From Acidobacteriota bacterium (GTDB lineage Bacteria; Acidobacteriota; Terriglobia; Bryobacterales; Bryobacteraceae), in assembly GCA_017304135.1 (NCBI GenBank), contig JAFLBB010000047.1:1-36295 (forward strand): a DNA stretch of 36,295 bases, written 5' to 3'. Position numbers and translations under genes: made by a program. Positions 16,135 through 25,500 of the stretch are shown here, piece after piece (within the stretch, counting starts at the first letter, position 1; each line of letters opens with the position of its first letter). The notes under the pieces are model-generated. The model did not search any database and had not been told where the DNA came from. It saw nothing but the letters and a program-made list of their open reading frames with translations.

Positions 16135-16338
16135 TCATGAGCCATCCAGTCCTTCTGGAAGGCGGACTATAACTGTGACCTCACAGGTTTCGCTGGTTGT
16201 CTCCAGCGGGGTCAATTTCGAGGTCTTCCTCACCGGCGCTTGCGCCAGCAGGAGGCACCCAAGTTCGACGGTCGTGAACCGATGGGAGATCAACTCGACC
16301 AGACCGATGTCCAGGACATCGTGATCGTCGCTCGACAT
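16135..16338 (-). CDS. Small unknown protein, 67 aa
   Basis: The frame starts at ATG 16338 with GGAG about 6 bp upstream and encodes MSSDDHDVLDIGLVELISHR, a helix-forming middle (TTVELGCLLLAQAP) and a beta-rich end (TCEVTVIVRLPEG). No recognisable domain, signal peptide or transmembrane segment. It lies between a strong minus-strand promoter and the RHH-like gene, so it would be the first gene of that transcript. Support is moderate: good context and start, but a short sequence with no known relatives that I can name. Confidence 0.5.
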   Translation of the reverse strand: MSSDDHDVLDIGLVELISHRFTTVELGCLLLAQAPVRKTSKLTPLETTSETCEVTVIVRLPEGLDGS

Positions 16339-16449
16339 GAGGACTCCGTTTCTTCACCCAGGCTATGGGCTGTTGGTTGTTTTATGCGTCGTGTCCACTG
16401 GAGCCTCTTTCTTCTTTCTTCTTGTGTGACGCTTGGTAGCGCTTCCATG

Positions 16450-16478
16450 ATTATATGATGACTTCATGATGATATCAA
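16450..16478 (-). promoter_or_regulatory. Near-consensus sigma-70 promoter
   Basis: Read on the minus strand, TTGATA (16473-16478) and TATAAT (16450-16455) are separated by exactly 17 bp. This is a nearly perfect housekeeping promoter, rare in this GC-rich sequence. Transcription would start near 16443 and run through 16135-16338 and the RHH-like gene, with a leader of about 105 bases. Confidence 0.75.
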
Positions 16479-16599
16479 GAGGTTTTTGGGAGGATGCATC
16501 GGCATCGAAGTCAAGAGGCCGAGTGTACGAGAATTCACACTCCCTGCTCCTAAAGCCACAGCCCGAACCCGCCGATTCTCCCCGCAAGGAGGATTACGT

Positions 16600-17229
16600 A
16601 TGTCGTACATCGAATACGTAACCATGGATCACGAGGCGGAAGATCCGATGCCGGATCTTCGTCGGACCAATGGTTTTTCGGAGGCCGATCTGGCGCGGAA
16701 CCGGGCGGGGGCGATTAGCGACCAGCAGATGGGCAGGCTGTTCGGCCGGGCATTCAAGCCGGTGGGCTACCCGTTGACCGCGCTGGCGGCGTGGCTGTTT
16801 GCCTGCTTTGTGGTGAAGATGGTGGTGCCGGATATCATTCTGGTAATCGTCGCCATGGTGGGAGGCAAGATGACGACGGCGATTTTCGGCGCCGTTACCC
16901 TGGGCTGTTTGGCGGCGGCGTTTGTCGGCTTCCTCAGGAGCAGCCGGTTGACGGTGTTGCTCATTCACGATTTGAGCCGGGGCAAGTCAGCCTACCTGGA
17001 TGGCCGGCTGCATGTGAGCAAAGCTGAGGACGAGGGGCTGGGGCTGGACAAGTTTCATGGGCGGAACCGGCGCCTCCGTCACTACGTGATGAACAACGAG
17101 TATTTCGAGGTGGACGAAGAGGCGGCCGAAGTGGCCGAGCGCTACGGCCTGACGGGACGCTACCGCATCTACTTCGCGCCGAAGAGCAAGCTGCTGCTGT
17201 CGATCGAACCGGCTCCGGCGGTGAAGTAA
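16600..17229 (+). CDS. Membrane protein of unknown function, 209 aa
   Basis: The start at ATG 16600 is set by an excellent ribosome-binding site (AAGGAGGATTACGT before the ATG); the open frame continues upstream but without one. The protein has an acidic cytosolic head of about 60 residues, then two hydrophobic segments at roughly 60-87 (LTALAAWLFACFVVKMVVPD onward) and 90-115 (TAIFGAVTLGCLAAAFVGFL). A charged domain of about 95 residues follows with YVMNNEYFEVDEEAAEVAER and RYRIYFAPKSKLLLSIEP. No family recognised. The C-terminal half recalls soluble domains of two-helix membrane proteins of the YcxB-like kind, but I cannot support that. It converges on the next minus-strand gene with a 4-bp gap. 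Confidence 0.82.
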   Translation: MSYIEYVTMDHEAEDPMPDLRRTNGFSEADLARNRAGAISDQQMGRLFGRAFKPVGYPLTALAAWLFACFVVKMVVPDIILVIVAMVGGKMTTAIFGAVTLGCLAAAFVGFLRSSRLTVLLIHDLSRGKSAYLDGRLHVSKAEDEGLGLDKFHGRNRRLRHYVMNNEYFEVDEEAAEVAERYGLTGRYRIYFAPKSKLLLSIEPAPAVK

Positions 17230-17233
17230 GCGG

Positions 17234-18109
17234 CTATTCTTCCTCGCCGGCGGGGCGCAGGGCAGGTTCAGGATACTGGGCGCGGAGGCGCTCGTACTCG
17301 CGCTTGAGCAGCGGGTTGGCGGGAAACTCCCTGCTCAGGATTTCCAGCACGCGGACGGCCTCGCGGGGGCGCTTTTCGCGGAGGTGAATAATGGACAGCA
17401 GGATGCGCGCGAACGGCCCCATATAGAAGCCCTTGCGCGAGACGACTTCCAGGTTGTGGATGGCCTTCTCTTTGCTTCCTTCGGTCTCCGGGAAGCGAAT
17501 GAACCACTTCACGAAGAAGGGCAGGCTGCCGATCATGTATTCGCTGATGCCGGAGGTAAGCAGGGCGTCGTAGAAGTCGGGCACGCGTTTGCGCAACTCC
17601 ACGGCATGGGCCTGGCTCTGTTTGGCGTTGGAGAGGCTCTTCATGCGCTCCTTCTCGATGAAGGCGAGGTAGTCGGTGCGCAGTCCTTCCACCATGCACA
17701 AGGCAAACAGAGCACTGGAGTCGTTGGGGCTGGTCTTGAGGCGCTTGTTGGCGAGGACTTCGGCCTGGTCGACGTTGCGGTAGAAGCTCTCGCGGATTTT
17801 GGGGTCGGGATCGATGCGCTTGTTGGAGCGGATGCGGCTGTCGTTGACGAGGAACTCGGCTTCGAGGATCTTCATCCGGTTCATCTCATAGAACAGGTAG
17901 GCGGAGGCTTTGAAACCGGGGCCGAGCGGTTCCTCGGGGTGGGCGGCGGTGTAGGCGTCGAGGATGCGGTGGGCAGAGGTGAAGTCGAAGTTGTACATCC
18001 GCTCGAGGGCGGATTTGATCTCCGGGATGGGATGCTTCGCGGTTTCGGCGCGGGCGGAGAGGGCACACAGGAGGAGGCCCGCCGCGGCGGGAAGCAGGCG
18101 GCGCGTCAT
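17234..18109 (-). CDS. Secreted TPR-like protein coupled to glnE
   Basis: A 291-aa protein with a signal peptide (MTRRLLPAAAGLLLCALSARAE) and an all-helical mature part. Recognisable TPR-like pairs include LERMYNFDFTSAHRILDAYT near the start and REAVRVLEILSREFPANPLL near the end. The middle contains a long helix-rich region with SGISEYMIGSLPFFVKWF. Proteins of this shape are common in Acidobacteriota and are usually annotated hypothetical. It overlaps the stop codon of glnE by ATGA, so its translation is probably coupled to glnE, although an exported TPR protein has no obvious role in nitrogen control. Confidence 0.85.
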   Translation of the reverse strand: MTRRLLPAAAGLLLCALSARAETAKHPIPEIKSALERMYNFDFTSAHRILDAYTAAHPEEPLGPGFKASAYLFYEMNRMKILEAEFLVNDSRIRSNKRIDPDPKIRESFYRNVDQAEVLANKRLKTSPNDSSALFALCMVEGLRTDYLAFIEKERMKSLSNAKQSQAHAVELRKRVPDFYDALLTSGISEYMIGSLPFFVKWFIRFPETEGSKEKAIHNLEVVSRKGFYMGPFARILLSIIHLREKRPREAVRVLEILSREFPANPLLKREYERLRAQYPEPALRPAGEEE

Positions 18110-21012
18110 GCCGCGAACAACCTGTCGAAGAACTCGCGTGTGCGGCGCTGGATCTGGGCCAGTTCGTCGGGCAGCGGCTGGTCGTGCAGGTGGTCAGGCG
18201 TCCAGCGGCTGACCAGTTCCGTGAGCATTTGCAGTTGCATGGGGGCGCTGGGCAGATTCCCTTCGGCGTGACCTGAACTGAGTCGCAGGGCGTGATCGAT
18301 GGAACGATAGAAAATGGCCGCGTCGTTGAGAAACTGAGCGTCGGCGCGGTCGAGGTGACCCATCTTTTCCACAATATCGATGCGGGCGGGCGTATTCAAG
18401 ACCTTGAAGAAAATACCCGCACCCTTGAGCCGCAGGTACATGAGGGCGAAATCGATGTCGTAGTAGCCGCCGCGGCCGGCTTTGAGCGGATTGGCCACCC
18501 CGATTTCCTGCTCCAGCCGCTGGCGCATCTGCCGCAGCTTGGTGCGCGAACGTCCGCCCTGCCCGTAGCGCCGCCAGTCGACCTCCTGGAGGTCGTTTAG
18601 GAAGGTCGTGCCGCGCTCGAGGTTGCCGGCAATGGCGCGCGACTTCATATACGTGATGCCTTCCCAGGCCTCGGCCTGTTTTTCAAAATACTCCTTGTAC
18701 TTGCCCTCGGTCTGAACGAGCGGGCCTTCGCGGCCGTTGGGGCGGAGGCGGGTGTCGATGGCAAACAGCGTCCCCTCGCCGGTGTAAGCGGTGAGGAGTT
18801 CGACCAGGCGGGTGGCGACACGGGTCCAGAAGTGCTTTTCGGGAAGGTCCTCGTCGGGGAGAACAAAGACCAGGTCGGCGTCGGAGGCGAGGTCGAATTC
18901 CAGCATGCCGAGGCGGCCCAGGGCGATGACCATCAGCTGGTCAAGAGGGAGGTAGGAGGCCTGAGCGGGCGGGTATTGGGTGAGAACCTGATCGAGGGCG
19001 AGGCGGTAGAGCGCGGCAATGACGCAGTCGGCCAGTTCGCTGGTGCGGCGCAAGGTTTCAAAGATGGGCCGGTGGAGGCAGATGCTCTCGCTTTGGATGC
19101 GCAGCATTTCGCGGCGGAAGAAGCGGCGCACATCGGGGGCATCGTGCAGCAGCGCGGGCATCTCTTCGTAGCGGGTGCGGGCTTCCGGTTTGACCCGCAT
19201 CTGGTGGAGTTCCTCGATCAGTTCGGGCTTGCGGACGAGTTGTTCGGCGAAGAAGGGGGAGTGCTCGAAGAGGTCGACGACATAGCCGGCCAGCGTGGGG
19301 TCTTCGTCGAGCCAGTTGAGCCACTGCTGGTTGGGGAGCACTTTTTCGAGGAAGTGCTCAAAGCTGCGCAGGCCGTAGGTGAGCTTGAGGCGGGAGAGGG
19401 TGGCGGCGAGGCCGGAGGCCTTCATTTCCAGGGAGCGGACGAGGTTGCTGGGCGCGCCGGCCCCGCCGGGCAACTGTTGGAGGATGGCCTCCATTTCCGC
19501 CTTGGGGATTTCGCTGACGGCGGCCGAGGGTTCGCGGTAATGGGCGGGAATCTGGGCGTGGATAACGCGCTCGTAAATGTCCTTGACCTGGGTGAAGTGG
19601 CGGTCGAGGGTTTCGCGGAGGGCCTTGCCGCTCGGTTCAGAGCCGAGCTGCCCGGCGGGCATGCAGCGGGCCATCAGGTGGATGACATCCTCGTCGTCGG
19701 GCAGCAGGTGGGTCTGCAGATCGTTGGCGTACTGCAGGCGGTGTTCGATATTGCGCAGGAACTGGTAGGCGTTGGCCAGGCGCGAGTATTCGGTTTCGCT
19801 GAGCAGCCCCTTGTCGCGCAGGCGGAACAGGGCCAGCAGCGTGCCGCCGTGGCGGACCCAGGGCTCACGGCCGCCATGAAGGCGCTGCAGGCATTGGACG
19901 AGAAATTCGATGTCGCGAATGCCGCCTGGGGCGAGCTTGACGTCGATGCCGGGCTTGGCCTGGCGCTTCTTGGCCATCTTTTCGCTGATGCGCTCGCGGG
20001 CCAGGGACACGGCTTCAATGGCGGTGAAGTCGAGCGTGGTGGCGTAGGTGAGGGGCTCGACGAAATCGAGGAGCTGGCGGCCAAGCGAGCGGTCGCCGGC
20101 GGCGGCGCGGGCCTTGATGAGCATCTGCAGTTCCCAGTCGCGGGCCCGCTTCTGGTAGTACTCTCGCGCGCCGTCCATCGAGATGCAGACATCGCCGAGG
20201 GAGCCTTCCGGACGCAGGCGCAGGTCGACGCGGTAGCAAAAACCGTAAGGCGTGTAACCGCTCAACAACTCGGTCAGCTTGGTGCAGAGCTTTTTGAAGA
20301 ACTCCTTGTTGGAGATGCGGTCGGCGCCGGTGGTTTCGCCGTTGTTCGAGTAGACGAACATGAGGTCGATGTCGGAGCTGTAGTTCAGTTCGCGGCCGCC
20401 GAGTTTGCCGAGGGCGAGAATGGACAGGGCGCCGTCCTCGGGCTCGCCGTGCTTGTGGCTCAATTCGTGGCGGATGCGCAGGTAGGCCGACTCGATGATG
20501 GCGTCGGCGAGGCTGGAGATCTCTTCGGTGATGTCGCTGAGCGTGCCGAACTGCAGGACGTCGCGGACGAGGATGCGCAGCATCTGGCGGCGGCGGAAGC
20601 GGGCGTACTCAACGGCCGGGGGCACGCCGGCGCCGTATTCTTCAAGCGAGCGCTCCAGCCGCTCCATGTATTCGCCGGCGCTGACGACGCGGTGGAGATC
20701 GCCATGGGCGCCCATGGTTTCGATCCACTCGGGCGTTTTGAGCAGCTCTTCGCTGAGGAACTGGCTCTGGCTAAACACGGCGACAAGGTATTGCAGCAGG
20801 GCGGGCGAAACGGCAAGGCGTTGGAAGGCGGCCGGTTTCTGATCGAGCAGACGGCGCAGGTAGTGCAGCACGCTATCCGGGTCGGCGCTGCGCGACAACA
20901 ACAGGCGCAAGCGTTCCTGGGTGGCGGGGTTGAGTTCGTCACTAAGCGAAAGAGCGTTCGCTTTGGCGCGTGCACGGTCACGAAACACGGCGATATCGGC
21001 AAGGCGCAACAT
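18106..21012 (-). CDS. glnE: Bifunctional glutamine synthetase adenylyltransferase/deadenylyltransferase
   Basis: GlnE modifies glutamine synthetase: the C-terminal half adds AMP to a Tyr of GlnA, lowering activity, and the N-terminal half removes it, under PII control. The 968-aa length matches the family (about 950). Both nucleotidyltransferase domains are visible: LGKLGGRELNYSSDIDLMFV at about 201-220 and ALGRLGMLEFDLASDADLVF at about 695-712, each with the G-x(n)-DxD metal-binding signature. PGGIRDIEFLVQCLQRLHGG (around residue 365) and YYDIDFALMYLRLKG (around 855) are the matching conserved helices of each half. It is cytosolic. The start at ATG 21012 lacks a strong ribosome-binding site. 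It is followed by an overlapping secreted TPR-like gene. No glnA or glnB is in the window. Confidence 0.97.
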   Translation of the reverse strand: MLRLADIAVFRDRARAKANALSLSDELNPATQERLRLLLSRSADPDSVLHYLRRLLDQKPAAFQRLAVSPALLQYLVAVFSQSQFLSEELLKTPEWIETMGAHGDLHRVVSAGEYMERLERSLEEYGAGVPPAVEYARFRRRQMLRILVRDVLQFGTLSDITEEISSLADAIIESAYLRIRHELSHKHGEPEDGALSILALGKLGGRELNYSSDIDLMFVYSNNGETTGADRISNKEFFKKLCTKLTELLSGYTPYGFCYRVDLRLRPEGSLGDVCISMDGAREYYQKRARDWELQMLIKARAAAGDRSLGRQLLDFVEPLTYATTLDFTAIEAVSLARERISEKMAKKRQAKPGIDVKLAPGGIRDIEFLVQCLQRLHGGREPWVRHGGTLLALFRLRDKGLLSETEYSRLANAYQFLRNIEHRLQYANDLQTHLLPDDEDVIHLMARCMPAGQLGSEPSGKALRETLDRHFTQVKDIYERVIHAQIPAHYREPSAAVSEIPKAEMEAILQQLPGGAGAPSNLVRSLEMKASGLAATLSRLKLTYGLRSFEHFLEKVLPNQQWLNWLDEDPTLAGYVVDLFEHSPFFAEQLVRKPELIEELHQMRVKPEARTRYEEMPALLHDAPDVRRFFRREMLRIQSESICLHRPIFETLRRTSELADCVIAALYRLALDQVLTQYPPAQASYLPLDQLMVIALGRLGMLEFDLASDADLVFVLPDEDLPEKHFWTRVATRLVELLTAYTGEGTLFAIDTRLRPNGREGPLVQTEGKYKEYFEKQAEAWEGITYMKSRAIAGNLERGTTFLNDLQEVDWRRYGQGGRSRTKLRQMRQRLEQEIGVANPLKAGRGGYYDIDFALMYLRLKGAGIFFKVLNTPARIDIVEKMGHLDRADAQFLNDAAIFYRSIDHALRLSSGHAEGNLPSAPMQLQMLTELVSRWTPDHLHDQPLPDELAQIQRRTREFFDRLFAA

Positions 21013-21205
21013 ACAGTGTGCTGATCGGAATCAGGATCCGGCGGAGGTGATCACAAGACGGGGTGGCCCTCTCCCTGTGGCTAGTCTATCGAACTTCCGG
21101 GCGGGGGGAGTTCTCACCGCGGGTGGGCGGGGAGGCTCCTGCGTGAGGCGGAAGCGCCGGCGATGGTGTCGCGGCGAGGTGTGCAGGCGCGGCCGGGGGA
21201 ACGGA

Positions 21206-21706
21206 CTAGACGTCCTGCTCGGCGAGGGTGACCGGATCGCCGGGCCGGAGCGGGCCGCCCTGGATGACGCGCGCATAGACGCCGCTCAGTCCCCAGCGCG
21301 GCGAGCCGGGGTCGTTTTTCTTGACCTGGTCGTCGAAGATCCGATCGCGGAGGGTGGCGCCGTAAACGTCGATGGTGCGGCAGGGCGAGCGGCGCTTGGT
21401 GATTTCCAAGATCACTTCACTGCCGACGCGCCAGCGCTGGCCGGGTTGCAGGCCATGGCGGCCGATGCCGCGGATGGTCAGGTTTTCCCCCAGCGCGCCG
21501 CAGAAGAGCGGGTAGCCTTCCCGCTTGAGTTCCTCCAACCCTTCGCAGGTGAGGATGAGCACGGCCTGGTCGGGCAGACCGTGGAGATTGGTGTAGCGGA
21601 AGCGGTCACCTTCGAGTCCCACCTTGGTTAGGGTTGCCTCGGCGACGGGCTGGTTGGGTAAACCGCCGGGTCCGAGGCTGACTTGTACTACTGTTCCGTC
21701 GTTCAT
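21206..21706 (-). CDS. MOSC domain-containing protein
   Basis: A 166-aa stand-alone MOSC protein when started at ATG 21706 (MNDGTVVQVSLGPGG). The open frame runs 76 codons further upstream, but that part lacks domain features and overlaps the opposite gene. Family hallmarks: GLEGDRFRYTNLHG at 30-43, ALGENLTIRGI at 71-81, and the conserved Cys109 in RRSPCRTIDV. MOSC domains bind sulfur or molybdenum-cofactor-type ligands and are related to the C-terminal domain of Moco sulfurase; stand-alone members such as YiiM reduce N-hydroxylated purines. Which applies here is unknown. Confidence 0.9.
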   Translation of the reverse strand: MNDGTVVQVSLGPGGLPNQPVAEATLTKVGLEGDRFRYTNLHGLPDQAVLILTCEGLEELKREGYPLFCGALGENLTIRGIGRHGLQPGQRWRVGSEVILEITKRRSPCRTIDVYGATLRDRIFDDQVKKNDPGSPRWGLSGVYARVIQGGPLRPGDPVTLAEQDV

Positions 21707-21878
21707 ACTTCTATTGTCCAAAATCGGGCTTGGACGGAGTTGTGCCGAAATGCCACATTCGCGGAGCCAGGCTGATTGCGTAGGCAGGCTGGCTGGCGGC
21801 GGGGTTCTGAATTCTTTCTGAAGTTGATCCATGCGGCATGGGAAAATCGCTACCTTGACCAGAGGGAATTCCGCGACG

Positions 21879-22361
21879 ATGATTGGCTCCGAGTTTGGCG
21901 CGAAGGCTGAGTACACGCCGGCGGCAGTGGACATGCTTGCGGCCAGCCTGGGGTGCGCGCAAAAGGTTTCGCAGGGGGTGCGCGACGGGGGGAGCTGTTA
22001 CATGACGGAATACCTTCCGCGCGATCAGTCGCGGCGGGAATTCAACCGGCACTTCCGCGTCACCGTGTATGCGCTACCGGCGCCGGTGGAGGCCGCGGCG
22101 CATCACGTGGAGGCGATTCTCCAGCACGCCACGGCGGCGGCGCATCAGGCGGAGGCTTTGGTGCGGGAACATGTTGTCGTACCGGCGCAGCTGGGTGGGC
22201 TGGCGTTCCTGGACTACTCGGTGTGGGGCGGGCACTACGTGGTGGCGGTGGTGAGCACCGGCGACCACCATGTGGCGGTATTGGAACTGGCCACGCGGCA
22301 AGGAGCGATTCCGTCGTTGGGAGATGTGAATACGCTGCGGTCGATTGCGCTGCCGCGCTGA
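21879..22361 (+). CDS. Unknown protein, 160 aa, His/Ala-rich helical middle
   Basis: The start is placed at ATG 21879 (MIGSEFGAKAEYTP), with AGAGGGA about 11 bp upstream; an in-frame ATG at 21831 would add 16 residues. The protein has MTEYLPRDQSRREFNRHFRV and VYALPAPVEAAAHHVEAILQ, a helix with repeated His (HATAAAHQAEALVREH), then beta-like GHYVVAVVSTGDHHVAVLEL. No signal peptide, transmembrane segment or known domain was recognised. It is divergent from the MOSC gene, and upstream sequences overlap. Confidence 0.65.
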   Translation: MIGSEFGAKAEYTPAAVDMLAASLGCAQKVSQGVRDGGSCYMTEYLPRDQSRREFNRHFRVTVYALPAPVEAAAHHVEAILQHATAAAHQAEALVREHVVVPAQLGGLAFLDYSVWGGHYVVAVVSTGDHHVAVLELATRQGAIPSLGDVNTLRSIALPR

Positions 22362-22387
22362 CTGAGGAGCGTGGCCCGAAAAACCGG

Positions 22388-22419
22388 CGGGCCTCGCAGC
22401 CCGGAGGCGGCGAGGCCCG
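22388..22419 (-). terminator. Terminator-like hairpin downstream of the second TonB receptor gene
   Basis: CGGGCCTCGC (22388-22397) and GCGAGGCCCG (22410-22419) form a perfect 10-bp stem with a 12-base loop. On the minus strand the stem is followed by CCGGTTTTT, i.e. a U-run, so it would terminate transcripts coming from the TonB receptor gene whose stop is at 22563. It is less suited to the plus strand. Confidence 0.65.
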
Positions 22420-22453
22420 TTCAGTTCCTGTGGGTGAGTCTGCACCGAGACAT

Positions 22454-22555
22454 TGCCCGGCGGTGTTGGGCCGGGCAGAGTCCGTTGTGCGGGATGGCAG
22501 TCCGGAGCGCACAGGGCCGAGGCGACGTATTGCGTCGCCCGGCTCCGTTGTGCGC
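22454..22555. repeat. Array of inverted repeats with a duplicated 11-bp unit
   Basis: Two further hairpins lie next to the terminator: TGCCCGGC/GCCGGGCA (22454-22461 and 22470-22477), and a long imperfect stem built from GCGCACA (22507-22513), GCCG (22516-22519), GGCGACG (22521-22527) and CGTCGCC (22533-22539), CGGC (22540-22543), TGTGCGC (22549-22555). The unit TCCGTTGTGCG occurs at both 22481-22491 and 22544-22554, so CGCACA can pair with either copy. The element ends 7 bp from the TonB receptor stop codon. Confidence 0.6.
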
Positions 22556-22562
22556 GATCTAA

Positions 22563-25500
22563 CTAGAAGATAAACTTCACCAGGAGGCGGCCCGAGAAGC
22601 CGGGGTTGAACCAGTCGTCCATCCCGAATAGCGGGCTGAACGCCTTGGAGCCTTCCGAGGTGGCGTTGATCATGGCCCGGTAGTCGTACCCCTTGGCGAG
22701 GTCGATCGGGGCGAGGTTGATCTCGGCGCTGGTGCGGGCGCGGTTGAGTTGCGTCCACTTGCTGCGCGAGGTCTTCTGGTTGAACAGGTTTTGCGCGTTG
22801 AACTCGAAGCGCAGGCGCTTGCCTTCGGCGACATTGATTTCATGGCCGAGGACGAGGTCGGTCTGCGTGAGGAACGCGGTGCGGCCGAGGTCGCCGCGGC
22901 CGTTGACAAAGATCTGCGTGCCGTTGATGGTGTTGACCAGCGTGCTGAGCGGGGTGCCCGAGCCACCGTACCAGAAGGCGCCGATGTCGGTGCCCTGGCG
23001 GTCGCCCCATTTGAACGACTTCGAGCCGTAGAGCTTGAAGACGTGCGGGCGGTCGGTGGGCAGTGGGCCCTGCGGATCGAGGCCGCCGCGGGCATCCCAC
23101 AGGAGTTCGTCGATGTCCCAGGCGCGGTTGGCGTTGCCGCCCGGACGGGCGATGACGCCGGCGCTCTGCTGATCGAGGCCGAAGACGCCGGCGGCATCAG
23201 CGCCGGTGCGGACTTCCTCGGAAGAGGCGAGGCCGGAGTAGTTGCCGCGCAGCTGCGAGTAGACATAGCTGGCGCTGCCGAACCAGGAGCCGAAGCGCTT
23301 GGTGAGCTGCATCTCCATGGCGTTGTAGTTGCGGACGGCCTTCGGCGTGGGGAACGGCTTGGTGGCGCCGGAGGGAGGAGTTGTGGAGGCGATACCCGAG
23401 CCGGGATTGGCGTAGAAGTATTCCTCGTTGCCGTCAACGAGCACGCCGAGGTCCTCGATGGTGCGAATCAGGGTGTTGCGCACGTAGCCGGCGCGGAGCA
23501 CGGTTTGAGGAGCGATTTCGTACTCAAAGCCTGCGTTGAAGAGCTGGCTGGCCATGGGCTTGATGTCCGGATCGATCGTGTTGAAGCCCGGCACGCGGCG
23601 GTTGCGGAAGGAGTCCGTAACGGTGGGGTTCCACAGATCGCGGCCCGGGAGATTCCTGCTGTTCAGGCTGTTGACGTCGAAGGTGTCGAGCGCGCGGTAG
23701 CGGACGCGCCAGTAGTCGCCGCCGAAGGTGCCGCGGGCGAGTTCGTACTTCACCCAGTCGTAGTAACGGCCCCAGCTGCCATAGACCTTGAGCTTGCCGG
23801 TGCCGAACACGTCGAAGGAGGCGCCGATACGGGGGGCGATCTTCTTGCCCCAGCCAAAGTCAAACGCGAATTCCCGCACGTCGCGCTGGAAGGAGGGGAC
23901 GCGCTCGGACTCAAGCCGCAGGCCGAGGTTCAGGGTCAGGCGCGGAATAATGCGCCAGTTGTCCTGGAAGTAAATGTTGTTGATGTTGGCGCCGGTGGCG
24001 CCGCCGGTACCGAACTCGTGATACTCGTAGTAGCCGTAGGTGCCGCGCTGCGCGGCGGGAACGCCAGGGACCGACGAGGTAAACGCGCGGTTCCAGAAGA
24101 TGTTGATGTAGCCGCCGGTGGGGTAGTCCTGCAGCACATTGTTGACATTCTTCTGGGTGCCGATGCCGATTTTGAGGTCATGCGTGCCGCCGGCGCGGAA
24201 GAACTGGTTGAAGTCGGCCTGCACATAGGTGCGGGTGACGATGTCCCAGCGGGAGCGGGCCACGCGCGGCGTGTTGGTCGTCCCGGAGGGGCCGATCAGG
24301 TTGGCCGGCACGCCAGGGGTGCCCACGGCGGTGACGGAATAGGTGACCGGGGTGATGTCGGGCAGACCGACGTCCTTATAGTTATCCCAGAAGCGACCGG
24401 CGCGAACCGAGAACAGCGACGTCGACGAAAGCGTCCAATCGAGTTGGGCGCCGTAGTTGGACTGCGGCGCGAAGAATCCCTGGGTGGAGCGGATGCTGTT
24501 GGCGGCCTTCGAAGAGGTGATGCAATTCGGGCATTCCCCGCCGTAGCCAGGCAGCGTGCCGGTCGATTTGGTGGGCGTCCACAACCAGTGCATGCTGCCG
24601 CGAAGCGTCTTCGTGATGTCGAAGGAGAGCTTGTTGAAGAGCATGTGGCGGGTGGAGTCCTGATCGATCGAACCGGTCTCGGTGCCGTTGGCAAAGCCGT
24701 AATCGTTGGTGCGGCTGCCGAAGTTGGGCGACGCGGCGCTATAGAAATAGAGCCGGTTCTTGACGAAGTAGCCGCCGAGGGCGTAGCCGATCTCGTTGTT
24801 GTCGTTCTTTTGCTTGGCGTCCTGGTAGTAGGCCGTCGTGGTGTCGTTCGACGGGCTGAGCAGGAGGCGCTTGCGGTTGGCGGCGCTGATCTTGTTGCCC
24901 GACAGGTAGTAGTGAATGTCGCCGTGGAAGCTGTTGCCGCCGGATTTGGTGACGGCGCTGACAACGCCGCCGAGGGCGCCGCCGTATTCGGCGGAGATGC
25001 CGCCGGTCTTTACCTGGACTTCCTGCAGGATTTCAAACACGGCGTCCTGACGCGACTGCCCGTTGAGCAGCGAAGTGGTCGAAATGCCGTCAATTGTGAA
25101 GTTGTTCTCGGCGCCGCTGGCGCCGTTCACCTGAATGCCGCCCTCGATCTCACCTGAGTTCACCGAAGTGGAGTTGAGCGCGAGCGACTGGAAGCTGCGA
25201 GCCTTGGGCAGGCGGTCAAACTCTTCCGACGTGATGTTGTTGGCCATCGTCGTGTTCGTGGTGTCGATGAGCGGAGCCGCATCGGTGACCTGAATCGTCT
25301 GCTCGGTGTTGCCGACGGTCATTTTGGCGTCGACGGTGAGCGTTTTGCCCAGCAAGAGGTTCACTTCGGGGACTTCGTAGACTGAGAAGCCCTTCAGCTC
25401 GAAGCGGACAACGTATTTGCCGGGTTCGAGGTTGCGGGCCTGATAGGCGCCGCTGCCAGTGGTCGTGGTCTCGGTGACGCGCCCGGTGACTTTGTTTGTA

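Noticed and set aside
16363..16587. A 74-codon minus-strand frame through the promoter region
   Set aside because: It overlaps the near-consensus promoter and the ribosome-binding site of the gene at 16600; composition is unlike a folded protein.
18832..21024. A 730-codon plus-strand open frame opposite glnE
   Set aside because: It mirrors glnE, has no start context or recognisable domain, and has a biased Gly/Val/Glu/Ala/Gln composition.
22749..25157. An 802-codon plus-strand open frame inside the TonB receptor gene
   Set aside because: It is antisense to a well-supported receptor gene; its Gly/Ala/Val/Glu-rich composition is the usual mirror of GC-rich coding DNA and shows no domain.
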